Shown one piece after another: positions 42,948 to 51,127 of a stretch of DNA of 55,029 nucleotides (position 1 is its first letter; each line of letters starts with the position of its first letter). The DNA lies in assembly GCA_051984675.1 (NCBI GenBank), contig JBPYFK010000158.1:1-55029 (forward strand), written 5' to 3'. The translations under genes were made by a program, and so were the position numbers. Below the pieces are notes generated by a model. It ran no database searches and was not told the origin of the DNA. It saw only the letters and a program-made list of their open reading frames with translations. This DNA comes from JBPYFK01 sp051984675. Lineage in GTDB: Bacteria > Actinomycetota > Actinomycetes > Mycobacteriales > Pseudonocardiaceae.

Positions 42948-43808
42948 CTACTCCGAAGACGACTTCTTCATGCTGCGGGCGTTCATCCCGCGCAGGGAGT
43001 CGTCGCCGACCTCGGCGTTGTGGGCGTGGGCGAAGTGGTGCAGGCCGAACACCGAGTCCAGGCCCTGCTGCAGACCCATGAGGTCCTCGGACTGGTTGAC
43101 GGCCTTCTTCGCCAGCGCCACGCCGAGCCGGGGCATCTCGGCGACCTGGGCGGCAAGATCCAGCGCCTCCTGCCACAGGTTCTCGCGCGACACCACCCGG
43201 CTGACCATCCCGGCGTCGCTGGCGCGTTGTGCACTGATGCGGGTACCGGTGAACAGCATCTCCTTGGCCAGCCGGGGCCCCACCACCCACGGGTGCGCGA
43301 AGAACTCCACGCCCGGGATGCCCATGCGCACCACGGGGTCGGCGAAGAACGCGTCCTCGGAGGCGACGATCAGGTCACACACCCACGCCAGCATCAGGCC
43401 ACCGGCGACGCACGCCCCCTGCACGGCGGCGATCACGGGTTTGGGCATCTCCCGCCACCGCCGGCACATGCCGAGGTAGACCTCCTGCTCGCGGGCGAAC
43501 CGGGACTCGCCGCCGGGCTTGCCGACGTGCCCCCACCACAGGCCCGCCTTGCGCTCGTAGGGGACGTCGACATCCCGTCCGGGCGAGCCGATGTCGTGCC
43601 CGGCGGAGAAGTGCTCACCCGCTCCCGCGAGCACGATCGCGTTGACCTCGTCGTCCGCGCAGGCGCGGTAGAAGGCGTCATCGAGCGCGTAGGTCATCAC
43701 CGAGTTCTGCGCGTTGCGGTATGCGGGCCGGTTCATCGTGACGACGGCGACGGCGCCGTGGCGCTCGTAGCGCACCACCGGTTCGTCGGCGTCCTGGTGA
43801 GCGGACAT
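42948..43808 (-). CDS. Enoyl-CoA hydratase/isomerase family protein
   Basis: A crotonase-fold protein of 286 residues with oxyanion-hole segments FSAGHDIGS and GACVAGGLMLAWVCDLIVAS, and FFADPVVRMGIPGVEFFAH. It should hydrate or otherwise process an alpha,beta-unsaturated CoA ester. It is first in the minus-strand operon leading to fadE31-32-33 and shares a divergent promoter region with fadE30 that carries a KstR2-like box, so a role in ring C/D breakdown is likely. Confidence 0.85.
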   Translation of the reverse strand: MSAHQDADEPVVRYERHGAVAVVTMNRPAYRNAQNSVMTYALDDAFYRACADDEVNAIVLAGAGEHFSAGHDIGSPGRDVDVPYERKAGLWWGHVGKPGGESRFAREQEVYLGMCRRWREMPKPVIAAVQGACVAGGLMLAWVCDLIVASEDAFFADPVVRMGIPGVEFFAHPWVVGPRLAKEMLFTGTRISAQRASDAGMVSRVVSRENLWQEALDLAAQVAEMPRLGVALAKKAVNQSEDLMGLQQGLDSVFGLHHFAHAHNAEVGDDSLRGMNARSMKKSSSE

Positions 43809-43863
43809 CGGTGGGCCTCCTCATTCGGCCAGCCGGAGTTCGGGTCGCGACCAAGGTTAGCCG

Positions 43864-43881
43864 CACAAGCAATTGCTTGGT
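43864..43881. promoter_or_regulatory. KstR2-like box between the hydratase and fadE30
   Basis: The same 14-base palindrome CAAGCAATTGCTTG (43866-43879) as upstream of fadA6. AGCAATTGCTTGGT matches AnCAAGnnCTTGnT with one mismatch. It is 40 bases from the fadE30 start and 57 from the hydratase start and can serve both. Confidence 0.7.
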
Positions 43882-43919
43882 AGGGTCACTGTCTACCGGC
43901 GGGAAGAGGTGATCGGAAC

Positions 43920-45101
43920 GTGGACCTGACCGACAGCCAGCAGGAGGCGGATTTTCGCCGCACTGTGCGGGAATGGCTCGAAGAGCACCTCACCGGCGAG
44001 TTCGCCGAAGCCCGTGGCCTCGGCGGCCCCGGTCGCGAGCATGAGGCGTTCGACGTCCGGCTGGCCTGGGATCGCCACCTCGCCGAGCACGGCTGGACCT
44101 GCCTGGGGTGGCCGGAAGAGCACGGCGGTCGAGGCGCCAGCGTCGCGCAGCAGGTGATCTTCCACGAGGAGTACGCGCGAGCCAACGCTCCGGTACGGGT
44201 CAGCCACGTCGGCGAGGAGCTTCTCGGCCCGACTCTGATCGCCTTCGGAACCGACGCCCAGCGCGAGCGGTTCCTGCCCGCGATCGTCAACGTGACCGAG
44301 CTGTGGTGCCAGGGCTACTCGGAGCCCGATGCCGGATCGGACCTGGCCAACCTGTCCACCCGCGCCGAACTCGACGGCGACCAGTGGGTCATCACCGGGC
44401 AGAAGGTGTGGACGTCGCTGGCACACGTGGCCGACTGGTGCTTCGTGCTCGCCCGGACCGAACCCGGCTCGCAGCGGCATCACGGGATCTCCTACCTGCT
44501 GGTGCCGATGGACCAGCCCGGCGTCAGCGTCCGACCGATCCAGCAGCTCACCGGCACGTCCGAGTTCAACGAGGTGTTCTTCGACCAGGCGCGCACACCC
44601 GCGGGCAACGTGGTGGGGGAGCCGGGTCAGGGCTGGCGGGTCGCGATGGGCACGCTGGGTTTCGAGCGTGGGATCGGCACGGTCGACCAGCAGGTGGTGT
44701 TCCGGCGCGAGCTGGCCGCGATCACCGAGCTGGCCAAGTCCAACGGCGCGATCGACGACCCGCTGCTGCGGGACAAGATCACCCGTGCCTGGATCGGGTT
44801 GGAGATCATGCGCTGCAACGCGCTGCGCACGCTGACCGGGGTCGCGCACGGGACCGCCGGCAACGAGGCGTCGATCGCGAAGCTGTACTGGGCGACCTTC
44901 CACCGTGGACTCGGGGAGTTGGCGATGGAGGTCGCCGGGCCGGAGGGGCTGCTCGCCGAAGGTCCCCCGTATGACCTCGATGACTGGCAACGGCTGTTCC
45001 TGTTCACCCGTGCCGACACGATCTACGGCGGTTCCAACGAGATTCAGCGCAACATCATCGCCGAGCGGGTGCTCGGGCTACCCAAGGAGGTTCGGGGTTG
45101 A
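43920..45101 (+). CDS. fadE30: FadE30-like acyl-CoA dehydrogenase (HIP-CoA pathway)
   Basis: A 393-residue flavoenzyme with QGYSEPDAGSDLANLSTRA, GQKVWTSLAHVADWCFVLAR and a C-terminus DTIYGGSNEIQRNIIAERVL, where Gly replaces the classical catalytic Glu; the base is probably the Glu in GFERGIG. In mycobacteria FadE30 dehydrogenates the propionate side chain of the indanedione HIP-CoA. GTG start at 43920. Its stop overlaps ipdF, and kstR2 follows, as in the conserved regulon. Confidence 0.85.
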   Translation: MDLTDSQQEADFRRTVREWLEEHLTGEFAEARGLGGPGREHEAFDVRLAWDRHLAEHGWTCLGWPEEHGGRGASVAQQVIFHEEYARANAPVRVSHVGEELLGPTLIAFGTDAQRERFLPAIVNVTELWCQGYSEPDAGSDLANLSTRAELDGDQWVITGQKVWTSLAHVADWCFVLARTEPGSQRHHGISYLLVPMDQPGVSVRPIQQLTGTSEFNEVFFDQARTPAGNVVGEPGQGWRVAMGTLGFERGIGTVDQQVVFRRELAAITELAKSNGAIDDPLLRDKITRAWIGLEIMRCNALRTLTGVAHGTAGNEASIAKLYWATFHRGLGELAMEVAGPEGLLAEGPPYDLDDWQRLFLFTRADTIYGGSNEIQRNIIAERVLGLPKEVRG

Positions 45102-45901
45102 GCACGACCGACCAGCCACGTACCGCGCCGGCCGCGCCGCCGTACCCACCCGCGCACGGGCTGTTGGCCGGAAAGACGGTCATCGTCACGGCCGCCGCGG
45201 GAACCGGGATCGGATCGGCGACGGCACGCCGCGTCCTCGAAGAGGGCGCACGCGTGGTGCTCAGCGACTGGCACGAACGCCGGCTCGCGGCGGCGGGCGA
45301 GGAGCTGAGCGAACTCGGCGAGGTCACCACCGTGCCTTGTGACGTCACAAAGGAAGCGGACGTCGCCCGGTTGTTTGACACGACCGAACAGCGGTTCGGC
45401 GGATTCGACGTGCTGGTGAACAACGCCGGGCTGGGTGGCACGGCGTCGATCCTGGACATGACCGACGAGCAGTGGAGCCGTGTTCTGGACGTGACGCTCA
45501 ACGGCACGTTCCGCTGCACGCGGGCGGGGCTGCGGCAGCTGGCCGATCGCGGCGGCGGGGGAGTCATCATCAACAACGCGTCGGTGATCGGCTGGCGGGC
45601 GCAGGCAGGGCAGGCGCATTACGCGGCGGCGAAGGCCGGCGTCATGGCGCTGACCCGCTGCGCCGCCTTGGACGCGGCGTCGCTGGGCACTCGCGTGAAC
45701 GCGGTCGCGCCGAGCCTGGCGATGCATGCGAACCTGGCGAAGGTGACCTCCGAGGAGTTGCTGGAGGATCTCGCGCGGCGCGAGGCGTTCGGCCGGTTCG
45801 CCGAGCCCTGGGAGGTGGCCAACGTGATCGTGTTCCTGGCCAGCGACTACTCGACCTACCTCACCGGCGAAGTCGTGTCGGTCAGCAGCCAGCACCCGTA
45901 G
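45098..45901 (+). CDS. ipdF: IpdF-like short-chain dehydrogenase
   Basis: A 267-residue SDR with a 20-residue leader, TAAAGTGIGSATA cofactor loop, NNAGLGGTAS, and an active site of Ser in NNASVIGW with Tyr and Lys in YAAAKAG. It corresponds to Rv3559c (IpdF), which oxidises the 5-hydroxyl of HIP-CoA intermediates. The TTG at 45098 overlaps the fadE30 stop. Confidence 0.83.
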   Translation: MSTTDQPRTAPAAPPYPPAHGLLAGKTVIVTAAAGTGIGSATARRVLEEGARVVLSDWHERRLAAAGEELSELGEVTTVPCDVTKEADVARLFDTTEQRFGGFDVLVNNAGLGGTASILDMTDEQWSRVLDVTLNGTFRCTRAGLRQLADRGGGGVIINNASVIGWRAQAGQAHYAAAKAGVMALTRCAALDAASLGTRVNAVAPSLAMHANLAKVTSEELLEDLARREAFGRFAEPWEVANVIVFLASDYSTYLTGEVVSVSSQHP

Positions 45902-45953
45902 CCCAGCCGCACCCATCTGATCAATCGAGCTTGCGGAGAGGATAATCGTCCAG

Positions 45954-46676
45954 GTGAGCACCAAGCGCTTGTCCGGCGAAGGGGTCCGCGCGGCCGACGC
46001 CACGGGTGATCCCACTGGCGGTTCCCAGCGGTCGGGCCGCCAGTCGCGCGCCCGCCAGCAGCAGACCGTGGAGCGCGGCAACTCCGAGCGCCGGGCCGAG
46101 CTGCTGGGGATCGCCGCGGAACTGTTCGCGACCAAGGGCTTCCTCGCGACGACCGTGCGCGACATCGCCGACGCCGCCGGGATCCTTTCCGGCAGTCTCT
46201 ACCACCACTTCGACTCCAAGGAGTCGATGGTCGACGAGATTCTGCGCGACTTCCTGGAGGAACAGGAGCGCGTCTACGGCGAGATCGTGCGTGACCGCGA
46301 CGACGCGCGTGAGGCCCTCACCGAGCTGATCCGCGAGTCGTTCCGGGCGCTGCACCGAAACAAGCCGGCGATCGCGATCTATCAGAACGAAGCCAACTAC
46401 CTGGTGCAGTTCGACCGGTTCGCCTACCTGCGCCGGGCGGCGCAGGAGTTCGAGCGGACCTGGACGAAGGTGGTCCAGGACGGTCAGCGCAGCGGAGCGT
46501 TCCGGTCGGATCTCAACGTCAAGCTGACCTACCGGATGCTCCGGGACACGGTGTGGACCGCGGTCCACTGGTACAACCCGCGCGGGCGGCTGACGGCGAA
46601 CGTGATCGCCGAGCACTACATCAAGATCCTCTGTGACGGGATCATCGCGCGACCCGAGGGCGCTGCGGATCAGTGA
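45954..46676 (+). CDS. kstR2: KstR2-like TetR regulator
   Basis: A 240-residue TetR protein: winged-free HTH at about 44-90 (AELLGIAAELFATKGFLATT, GILSGSLYHHFDSKESMVDE) and an all-helical ligand domain with RGRLTANVIAEHYIKIL. In mycobacteria KstR2 represses the ring C/D genes until HIP-CoA binds. The usual protein is about 200 residues; the first 40 residues here are an extra Arg/Gln/Ser-rich tail, or the true start is GTG 46068. It is convergent with ipdC, nine bases away. Confidence 0.85.
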   Translation: MSTKRLSGEGVRAADATGDPTGGSQRSGRQSRARQQQTVERGNSERRAELLGIAAELFATKGFLATTVRDIADAAGILSGSLYHHFDSKESMVDEILRDFLEEQERVYGEIVRDRDDAREALTELIRESFRALHRNKPAIAIYQNEANYLVQFDRFAYLRRAAQEFERTWTKVVQDGQRSGAFRSDLNVKLTYRMLRDTVWTAVHWYNPRGRLTANVIAEHYIKILCDGIIARPEGAADQ

Positions 46677-46685
46677 CGGTCCGGC

Positions 46686-47768
46686 TCAGCGGCACATCCG
46701 GCCACGATCGGCGAGGACTTCGGCTGCCTCCGTCACCACCTCGGTGATCAGCTTCTCGCAGCTCGGCAACTCGTCGATCATCCCCACGACCTGCCCGGCC
46801 GGCAGGATGCCCGCCTCGGGATCGCCGTCCACCAGCGCGGCCTTGATCAGCATGGGTGTGTTGGCGGCCAGCAACAACTGGTCCAGGCGCAGGTTCTGCG
46901 CTTTCTTGGCGGCGAGCCCGTCACCGAGCAACTGGCGCCACGACTTGCCGGTGAGCTTCTTCAGTGCGACAGCCTGCCGTAGCGCGCGGGGAAGTTGCCG
47001 CAACCGCGCGGACGACTCCGCCGAGTCCACCACGGAGGTGCGCAACATCCGGTGCGGTAACCCGTCGACCCGCGAGGTGACCACGGCGTCCGAAACCGAC
47101 GCTTGCAGGTACCGCTGCTTGACCTCGTCGGGAACCGCGCTGTCACTGGTCAGCAGGAACCGCGTGCCCATCGCGACGCCAGCCGCGCCGTAACACAGCG
47201 CCGCCGCGAGCCCACGGCCGTCATAGAACCCGCCGGCAGCCACCACTGGAATGTCGACGGCATCCACGACCTGCGGCAACAGCAGGGTGGTGGCGACTGA
47301 TCCGGTATGACCGCCACCTTCGCCGCCCTGCACGAGGACCGCGTCAGCGCCCCACCCGGCAACCTTCTCCGCGTGCCGCCGGGCACCGACGGAGGGCACG
47401 ACCAGCACACCAGCGTCCTTGAGCTTGCTGATCAACTGCTTGCTCGGTGCCAACGCGAACGACGCGACCCGCACCTTCTCCCGGATGAGCAGATCGACGC
47501 GCTCCTCCGCGTCACCGGCGTCTGCGCGCAGGTTCACTCCGAACGGGGCGCTGGTGCGCTGCTTGACCTCGGTGATCGCAGCCGCCAGTTCGGGCAGGGT
47601 CATGGTCGCGGACGCGAGAATGCCCAGCCCGCCCGCGTTGGCCGTGGCCGACACCAAGCGCGGACCGGACACCCAGCCCATCCCGGTCTGCACCACGGGA
47701 TGGCGTATCCCGACCAACCGGCACAGGGGTGTGTCCAACGGTTGCCGGGCACCTTCCTCAGTCGTCAA
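46686..47768 (-). CDS. ipdC: IpdC-like flavin-dependent ring oxidoreductase
   Basis: A 360-residue TIM-barrel protein of the 2-nitropropane dioxygenase/NMO family: HPVVQTGMGWVSGPRLVSAT, NAGGLGILAS, and the FMN phosphate loop VLVQGGEGGGHTGS with PVVAAGGFYDGRG. IpdC introduces a double bond into ring C before ring opening. It overlaps ipdB by four bases in an ipdC-last operon. Confidence 0.87.
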   Translation of the reverse strand: MTTEEGARQPLDTPLCRLVGIRHPVVQTGMGWVSGPRLVSATANAGGLGILASATMTLPELAAAITEVKQRTSAPFGVNLRADAGDAEERVDLLIREKVRVASFALAPSKQLISKLKDAGVLVVPSVGARRHAEKVAGWGADAVLVQGGEGGGHTGSVATTLLLPQVVDAVDIPVVAAGGFYDGRGLAAALCYGAAGVAMGTRFLLTSDSAVPDEVKQRYLQASVSDAVVTSRVDGLPHRMLRTSVVDSAESSARLRQLPRALRQAVALKKLTGKSWRQLLGDGLAAKKAQNLRLDQLLLAANTPMLIKAALVDGDPEAGILPAGQVVGMIDELPSCEKLITEVVTEAAEVLADRGRMCR

Positions 47769-48535
47769 GCGGGCACCTCGCGGTCGCGGAGTCGTTTCGG
47801 GTCGATCGTGTTGCGGATCAGATCCAGCTCTTGCGCGGTGGGAAGCCGGGTTTCACCGATCTCGACGGTGTCCTCGCCTGTCACCGGAAAGCCCGTGCGC
47901 TCCCGCACGTCGTCGACGGTGACGCCGGGATGCACCGAGCGCAGCCGCATCGCGTTGCCGGGGCCGGTGAAGTCCAGGACCGCGAGGTCGGTGACCACGA
48001 CGCGCACGTCATGGAACCGGGCGGCGGACCGGCCGGCTTCGCGGGCGCGGTCGTGCCCGACCCCGGAGACCAGATCCACCGATTCCACGAAGATCCGCTT
48101 GCTGTGCTTGGGCACCCAGTAGTTCGTCGTGTGGTTGACGGTGTTGCCCGGCGCACCGCGAACGCCGATGAGCTGGGCGTCCGGTTTGTCCCAGGGGCCG
48201 ATCCGGGAGATGTTCTGGTTGCCGTAGCGGTCGATCTGGCTGGCCCCCATCATGACCCGGCGGCGACCGCCCGCGAGCAGGTCGAGCACCTGCCGGTACG
48301 GCATCCAGCCCTCCACCGGCGAGCCATCCGCCCCGGCCCCCAGCGGTGGGACCTCGCCGAGCAGGAGCGCTTCGCCGTCGGTGAGCAGCAGATCCGGGGC
48401 GCAGGTCAGCCGGGCCAGGCGGGCACCCACCGACGGGATCACCCCGATCGGGGAAGCGAGCACCTCGCCGGCATCCTGCCAGGTGTCCGCGCACGCCACA
48501 GCGCAGATCTCGGCTCGGGTGACGTCCTCCACCAC
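47765..48535 (-). CDS. ipdB: IpdB-like CoA-transferase-fold subunit (ring C hydrolase)
   Basis: A 256-residue class I CoA transferase fold protein with MPYRQVLDLLAGGRRRVMMG, ASQIDRYGNQNISRIG and GAPGNTVNHTTNYWVPKHSK. IpdA and IpdB together are known as the COCHEA-CoA hydrolase that opens the last steroid ring. Its start lies directly against the ipdA stop, so the subunits are coupled. Confidence 0.87.
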   Translation of the reverse strand: MVEDVTRAEICAVACADTWQDAGEVLASPIGVIPSVGARLARLTCAPDLLLTDGEALLLGEVPPLGAGADGSPVEGWMPYRQVLDLLAGGRRRVMMGASQIDRYGNQNISRIGPWDKPDAQLIGVRGAPGNTVNHTTNYWVPKHSKRIFVESVDLVSGVGHDRAREAGRSAARFHDVRVVVTDLAVLDFTGPGNAMRLRSVHPGVTVDDVRERTGFPVTGEDTVEIGETRLPTAQELDLIRNTIDPKRLRDREVPA

Positions 48536-49420
48536 TCAGACCTCCGCTCGCTGTGTGGCCGTCTCGGATGCGTGAAACGCGGCGACCGCCGCCTGGTAGG
48601 AATCCTCGTCCGCGCTGAGGAACTCGGCGCGGAACCGCTCCCAGCTCTCCCGGTCTGCCCCGCTGGCCACATAGCGGCGCTGGAACGCCTCGTCACGCGC
48701 GTAGTCCGGGACGCAGCTGGTGAAGTGCGCGCCGTTCGGGGTTTCCACCACACCCGCCGGGTAGCTGCGGTTGATCAGCAGCGACTGAACCGGCCCGCCG
48801 GCGCGCAGATCCGAAGTGGACACGACCTTCTCGCAGCTGACAAAGCTCTGCCCGGCTGCGGCACACAGCAGGTCATCGAAGTACGGGTCGGGACCAAGGT
48901 ACTGGGCGTTGCCGTGCCGGTCAGCTCGGTTCATGTGCACCAGCGCGGCGTCGAGCTTCAGTGCCGGCATGGCCACGAGTTCTTCGGCATCGTGATACGG
49001 CGAGACCACCGTTCGAAGATCGGGGTTGAGCGCCATGACATCGGACCCGAGGCCGGAACGCGTCGGCAGGAACGGCAACCGCGCCGCCGCCGCGCGCAAC
49101 CCCGCGAGCACCATGCCTTCGTCGTACTCGGCCACCTCCAGCTCACCGCGCTGCCGCGCGGCGCGGAAGTGCGGGTCGAGGGGGATGGAGTCCAGCGACA
49201 CGAAACCGTAAACGACCTTGCGCAGCTTCCCGGCCGCGCACAGCAGGCCGACGTCCGGGCCACCGTAGGAGACCAGGGTGAGATCGGTCAGCGGGGACCG
49301 CAGGATGGCGCGGATCAGCGCCATCGGCTTGCGTCGCGACCCCCAACCACCGACGCCGATGGTCATCCCGTCTTCCAGACGAGCGACCACGTCATCGGCG
49401 GTCATCAGCTTGTCCTGCAC
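48536..49420 (-). CDS. ipdA: IpdA-like CoA-transferase-fold subunit (ring C hydrolase)
   Basis: A 294-residue partner of IpdB: MTADDVVARLEDGMTIGVGG, GWGSRRKPMALIRAILRSP, EYDEGMVLAGLRAAAARLPF and VHMNRADRHGNAQYLGPDPY. GTG 49420 was selected because GAGGGAG stands five bases ahead; the frame runs open far upstream in the shadow of echA20. A long C-terminal helical tail is usual. It acts on the COCHEA-CoA ring. Confidence 0.87.
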   Translation of the reverse strand: MQDKLMTADDVVARLEDGMTIGVGGWGSRRKPMALIRAILRSPLTDLTLVSYGGPDVGLLCAAGKLRKVVYGFVSLDSIPLDPHFRAARQRGELEVAEYDEGMVLAGLRAAAARLPFLPTRSGLGSDVMALNPDLRTVVSPYHDAEELVAMPALKLDAALVHMNRADRHGNAQYLGPDPYFDDLLCAAAGQSFVSCEKVVSTSDLRAGGPVQSLLINRSYPAGVVETPNGAHFTSCVPDYARDEAFQRRYVASGADRESWERFRAEFLSADEDSYQAAVAAFHASETATQRAEV

Positions 49421-49482
49421 GTGAACTCCCTCATGGACCGCTCCAACTTGGTGCGTCGTTCGGTTGTCCCTCTGTTGTCGCC

Positions 49483-50235
49483 CTACTTTCCTTGTCCATT
49501 GTGGACAAAGTTGGCGCGGTGCCGGTCCGCGACGCCGCTGAGCGTCAACTCGTAGGTGAAGCCCTGCTCGAAGCGGTAGCTGCGGTGCACATCCACCGGG
49601 TCGATGCCGTTGAGCGACTCCTTGGCCCGGCGGATGATCAGCGGGTCCTTGCCGGCGATCTCGCCGGCCAGCTCCAGAGCCGCGTCCAGCAGGTCCGCGT
49701 GCTCGACGACGCGGTAGACCGAGCCGTGGGCGAGCAGATCGCGGGCGGTCGCTTCCTTGCTGGTGTAGAGCATCGCGCGTGCCAGGTGGTGCGGCACCAG
49801 GCGGGAAAGGTGCGTGGCCGCACCGAGCGCGCCGCGATCCACCTCGGGCAGGCCGAACGTGGCGCCCTCGGCGGCGATGATCACGTCGGAGTTGCCGACC
49901 AGCCCGATTCCGCCACCGAGGCAGAAGCCGTGGACGGCGCTGATCACCGGCACCGGGCATTCGTAGACGCTCTTGAACGCCCGGAAGCACCCTCGGTTGA
50001 CGGCCAGCAGCTTGCTGCGATCCGGGTCGTCGGCCAGTTCCTTGACGTCCACGCCGGCGTTGAAGCCTCGCCCGGCCGCCTGCAGAACCACCACCCGGGT
50101 GCTCTCGTCGGCTCCCGCCTCGTCGATCGCTTCGGCGAGGTCGAACCATCCCTGCGCGGGCAACGCGTTCACCGGCGGGCGGTCCATCGTGATGACCACG
50201 ATGCCCGGATTCCGGTGCTCGATGCGGATGCTCAT
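49483..50235 (-). CDS. echA20: EchA20-like ring D hydrolase (crotonase fold)
   Basis: A 250-residue crotonase-family protein: VVVLQAAGRGFNAGVDVKEL and AVHGFCLGGGIGLVGNSDVI supply the oxyanion hole, and FGLPEVDRGALGAATHLSRL the active-site helix. EchA20 is reported to hydrolyse ring D of the HIEC-CoA intermediate. ATG 50235 was chosen from homology with GGAAGC ahead; ATG 50256 is in frame. It heads the minus-strand echA20-ipdA-ipdB-ipdC group, next to a KstR2-like box. Confidence 0.87.
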   Translation of the reverse strand: MSIRIEHRNPGIVVITMDRPPVNALPAQGWFDLAEAIDEAGADESTRVVVLQAAGRGFNAGVDVKELADDPDRSKLLAVNRGCFRAFKSVYECPVPVISAVHGFCLGGGIGLVGNSDVIIAAEGATFGLPEVDRGALGAATHLSRLVPHHLARAMLYTSKEATARDLLAHGSVYRVVEHADLLDAALELAGEIAGKDPLIIRRAKESLNGIDPVDVHRSYRFEQGFTYELTLSGVADRHRANFVHNGQGK

Positions 50236-50247
50236 GTCAGCTTCCAA

Positions 50248-50261
50248 ACCTAGCACTTGTT
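50248..50261. promoter_or_regulatory. KstR2-like box between echA20 and the SDR genes
   Basis: ACCTAGCACTTGTT matches AnCAAGnnCTTGnT with one mismatch and is embedded in a longer imperfect inverted repeat, CCAAAC to GTTTGG. It is 13 bases from the echA20 start and 64 from the divergent SDR. Confidence 0.65.
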
Positions 50262-50324
50262 TGGTTGGGTTGTTACGGTAGCAACCGCCGGCAAGGGCCG
50301 CCAGTACGGCAAGACGGAGGCTTG

Positions 50325-51098
50325 ATGAGTATCGGGATCGACCTGTCCGATCGCGTCGTGCTGGTCACCGGAGGAACGCGCGGCATCGGCGCGGGGATCG
50401 CGTCGGTGTTCCTCCGCGCGGGCGCCGAGGTCTACGTCTGCTCCCGCAACGCCGCGCCGAACCCGCCGGCCGGCGACGGTCGGCAGGCGCACTTCCTGCC
50501 GGCGGACGTGCGTGACCCGCAGCAGGTCGAGGACCTCCTGACGACCATCGTCGAGCGGTCGGGGCGGCTGGACGTGGTGGTCAACAACGCCGGAGGCAGC
50601 CCGGCCGCGGAAACAGCCGAAGCATCGGTCCGCTTCCATTCCAAGGTCATCGAACTCAACCTGGTGGCACCGCTCTTGGTGTCCCAGCACGCCTGGCGGC
50701 TGATGAAGGACCAGAGCGGCGGTGGATCGATCATCATGATCGGCAGTGTCTCCGGCAGGCGCCCCTCGCCGCGCACCGCCGCATACGGTGCGGCGAAGGC
50801 GGGACTGGACAATCTCGCCAGCACGCTGGCGGTCGAGTTCGCGCCGCGCGTGCGGGTGAACTCGGTCGTCGTCGGAGTGGCGCAGGCCGCGGAGAACGAG
50901 GACCACTACGGCGACGCCGGGAAGCAGGCCGAGATCGCCAAGACGGTCCCGATGAGCCGGTTCGCCGCGCCTGAGGATATCGGCAACGTGTGCGCGTTTC
51001 TGGCCTCCCCGCTGGCGTCCTACGTCACCGGGGCGTCGGTGGCTGTCCACGGGGGCGGCGAAGTTCCGCCGTATCTGGCGGTCCAAGAAGGAACGTGA
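50325..51098 (+). CDS. SDR of the KstR2 regulon (Rv3549c-like)
   Basis: A 257-residue short-chain dehydrogenase: TGGTRGIGAGIASVF, YVCSRN (NADP-like), NNAGGSPAAETAE, Ser in MIGSVSGRRPS, Tyr and Lys in YGAAKAG. The gene order next to echA20 corresponds to Rv3549c, whose substrate is a steroid-ring intermediate not fully defined. ATG 50325 has ACGGAGG ahead. Confidence 0.85.
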   Translation: MSIGIDLSDRVVLVTGGTRGIGAGIASVFLRAGAEVYVCSRNAAPNPPAGDGRQAHFLPADVRDPQQVEDLLTTIVERSGRLDVVVNNAGGSPAAETAEASVRFHSKVIELNLVAPLLVSQHAWRLMKDQSGGGSIIMIGSVSGRRPSPRTAAYGAAKAGLDNLASTLAVEFAPRVRVNSVVVGVAQAAENEDHYGDAGKQAEIAKTVPMSRFAAPEDIGNVCAFLASPLASYVTGASVAVHGGGEVPPYLAVQEGT

Positions 51099-51127
51099 GA
51101 CCCGCAGCACGAGCAAGGAGGTTCCGG

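Noticed and set aside
47729..49555. 608-codon plus-strand frame opposite ipdB and ipdA
   Set aside because: No protein-like motifs; mirrors the codon bias of the real genes.
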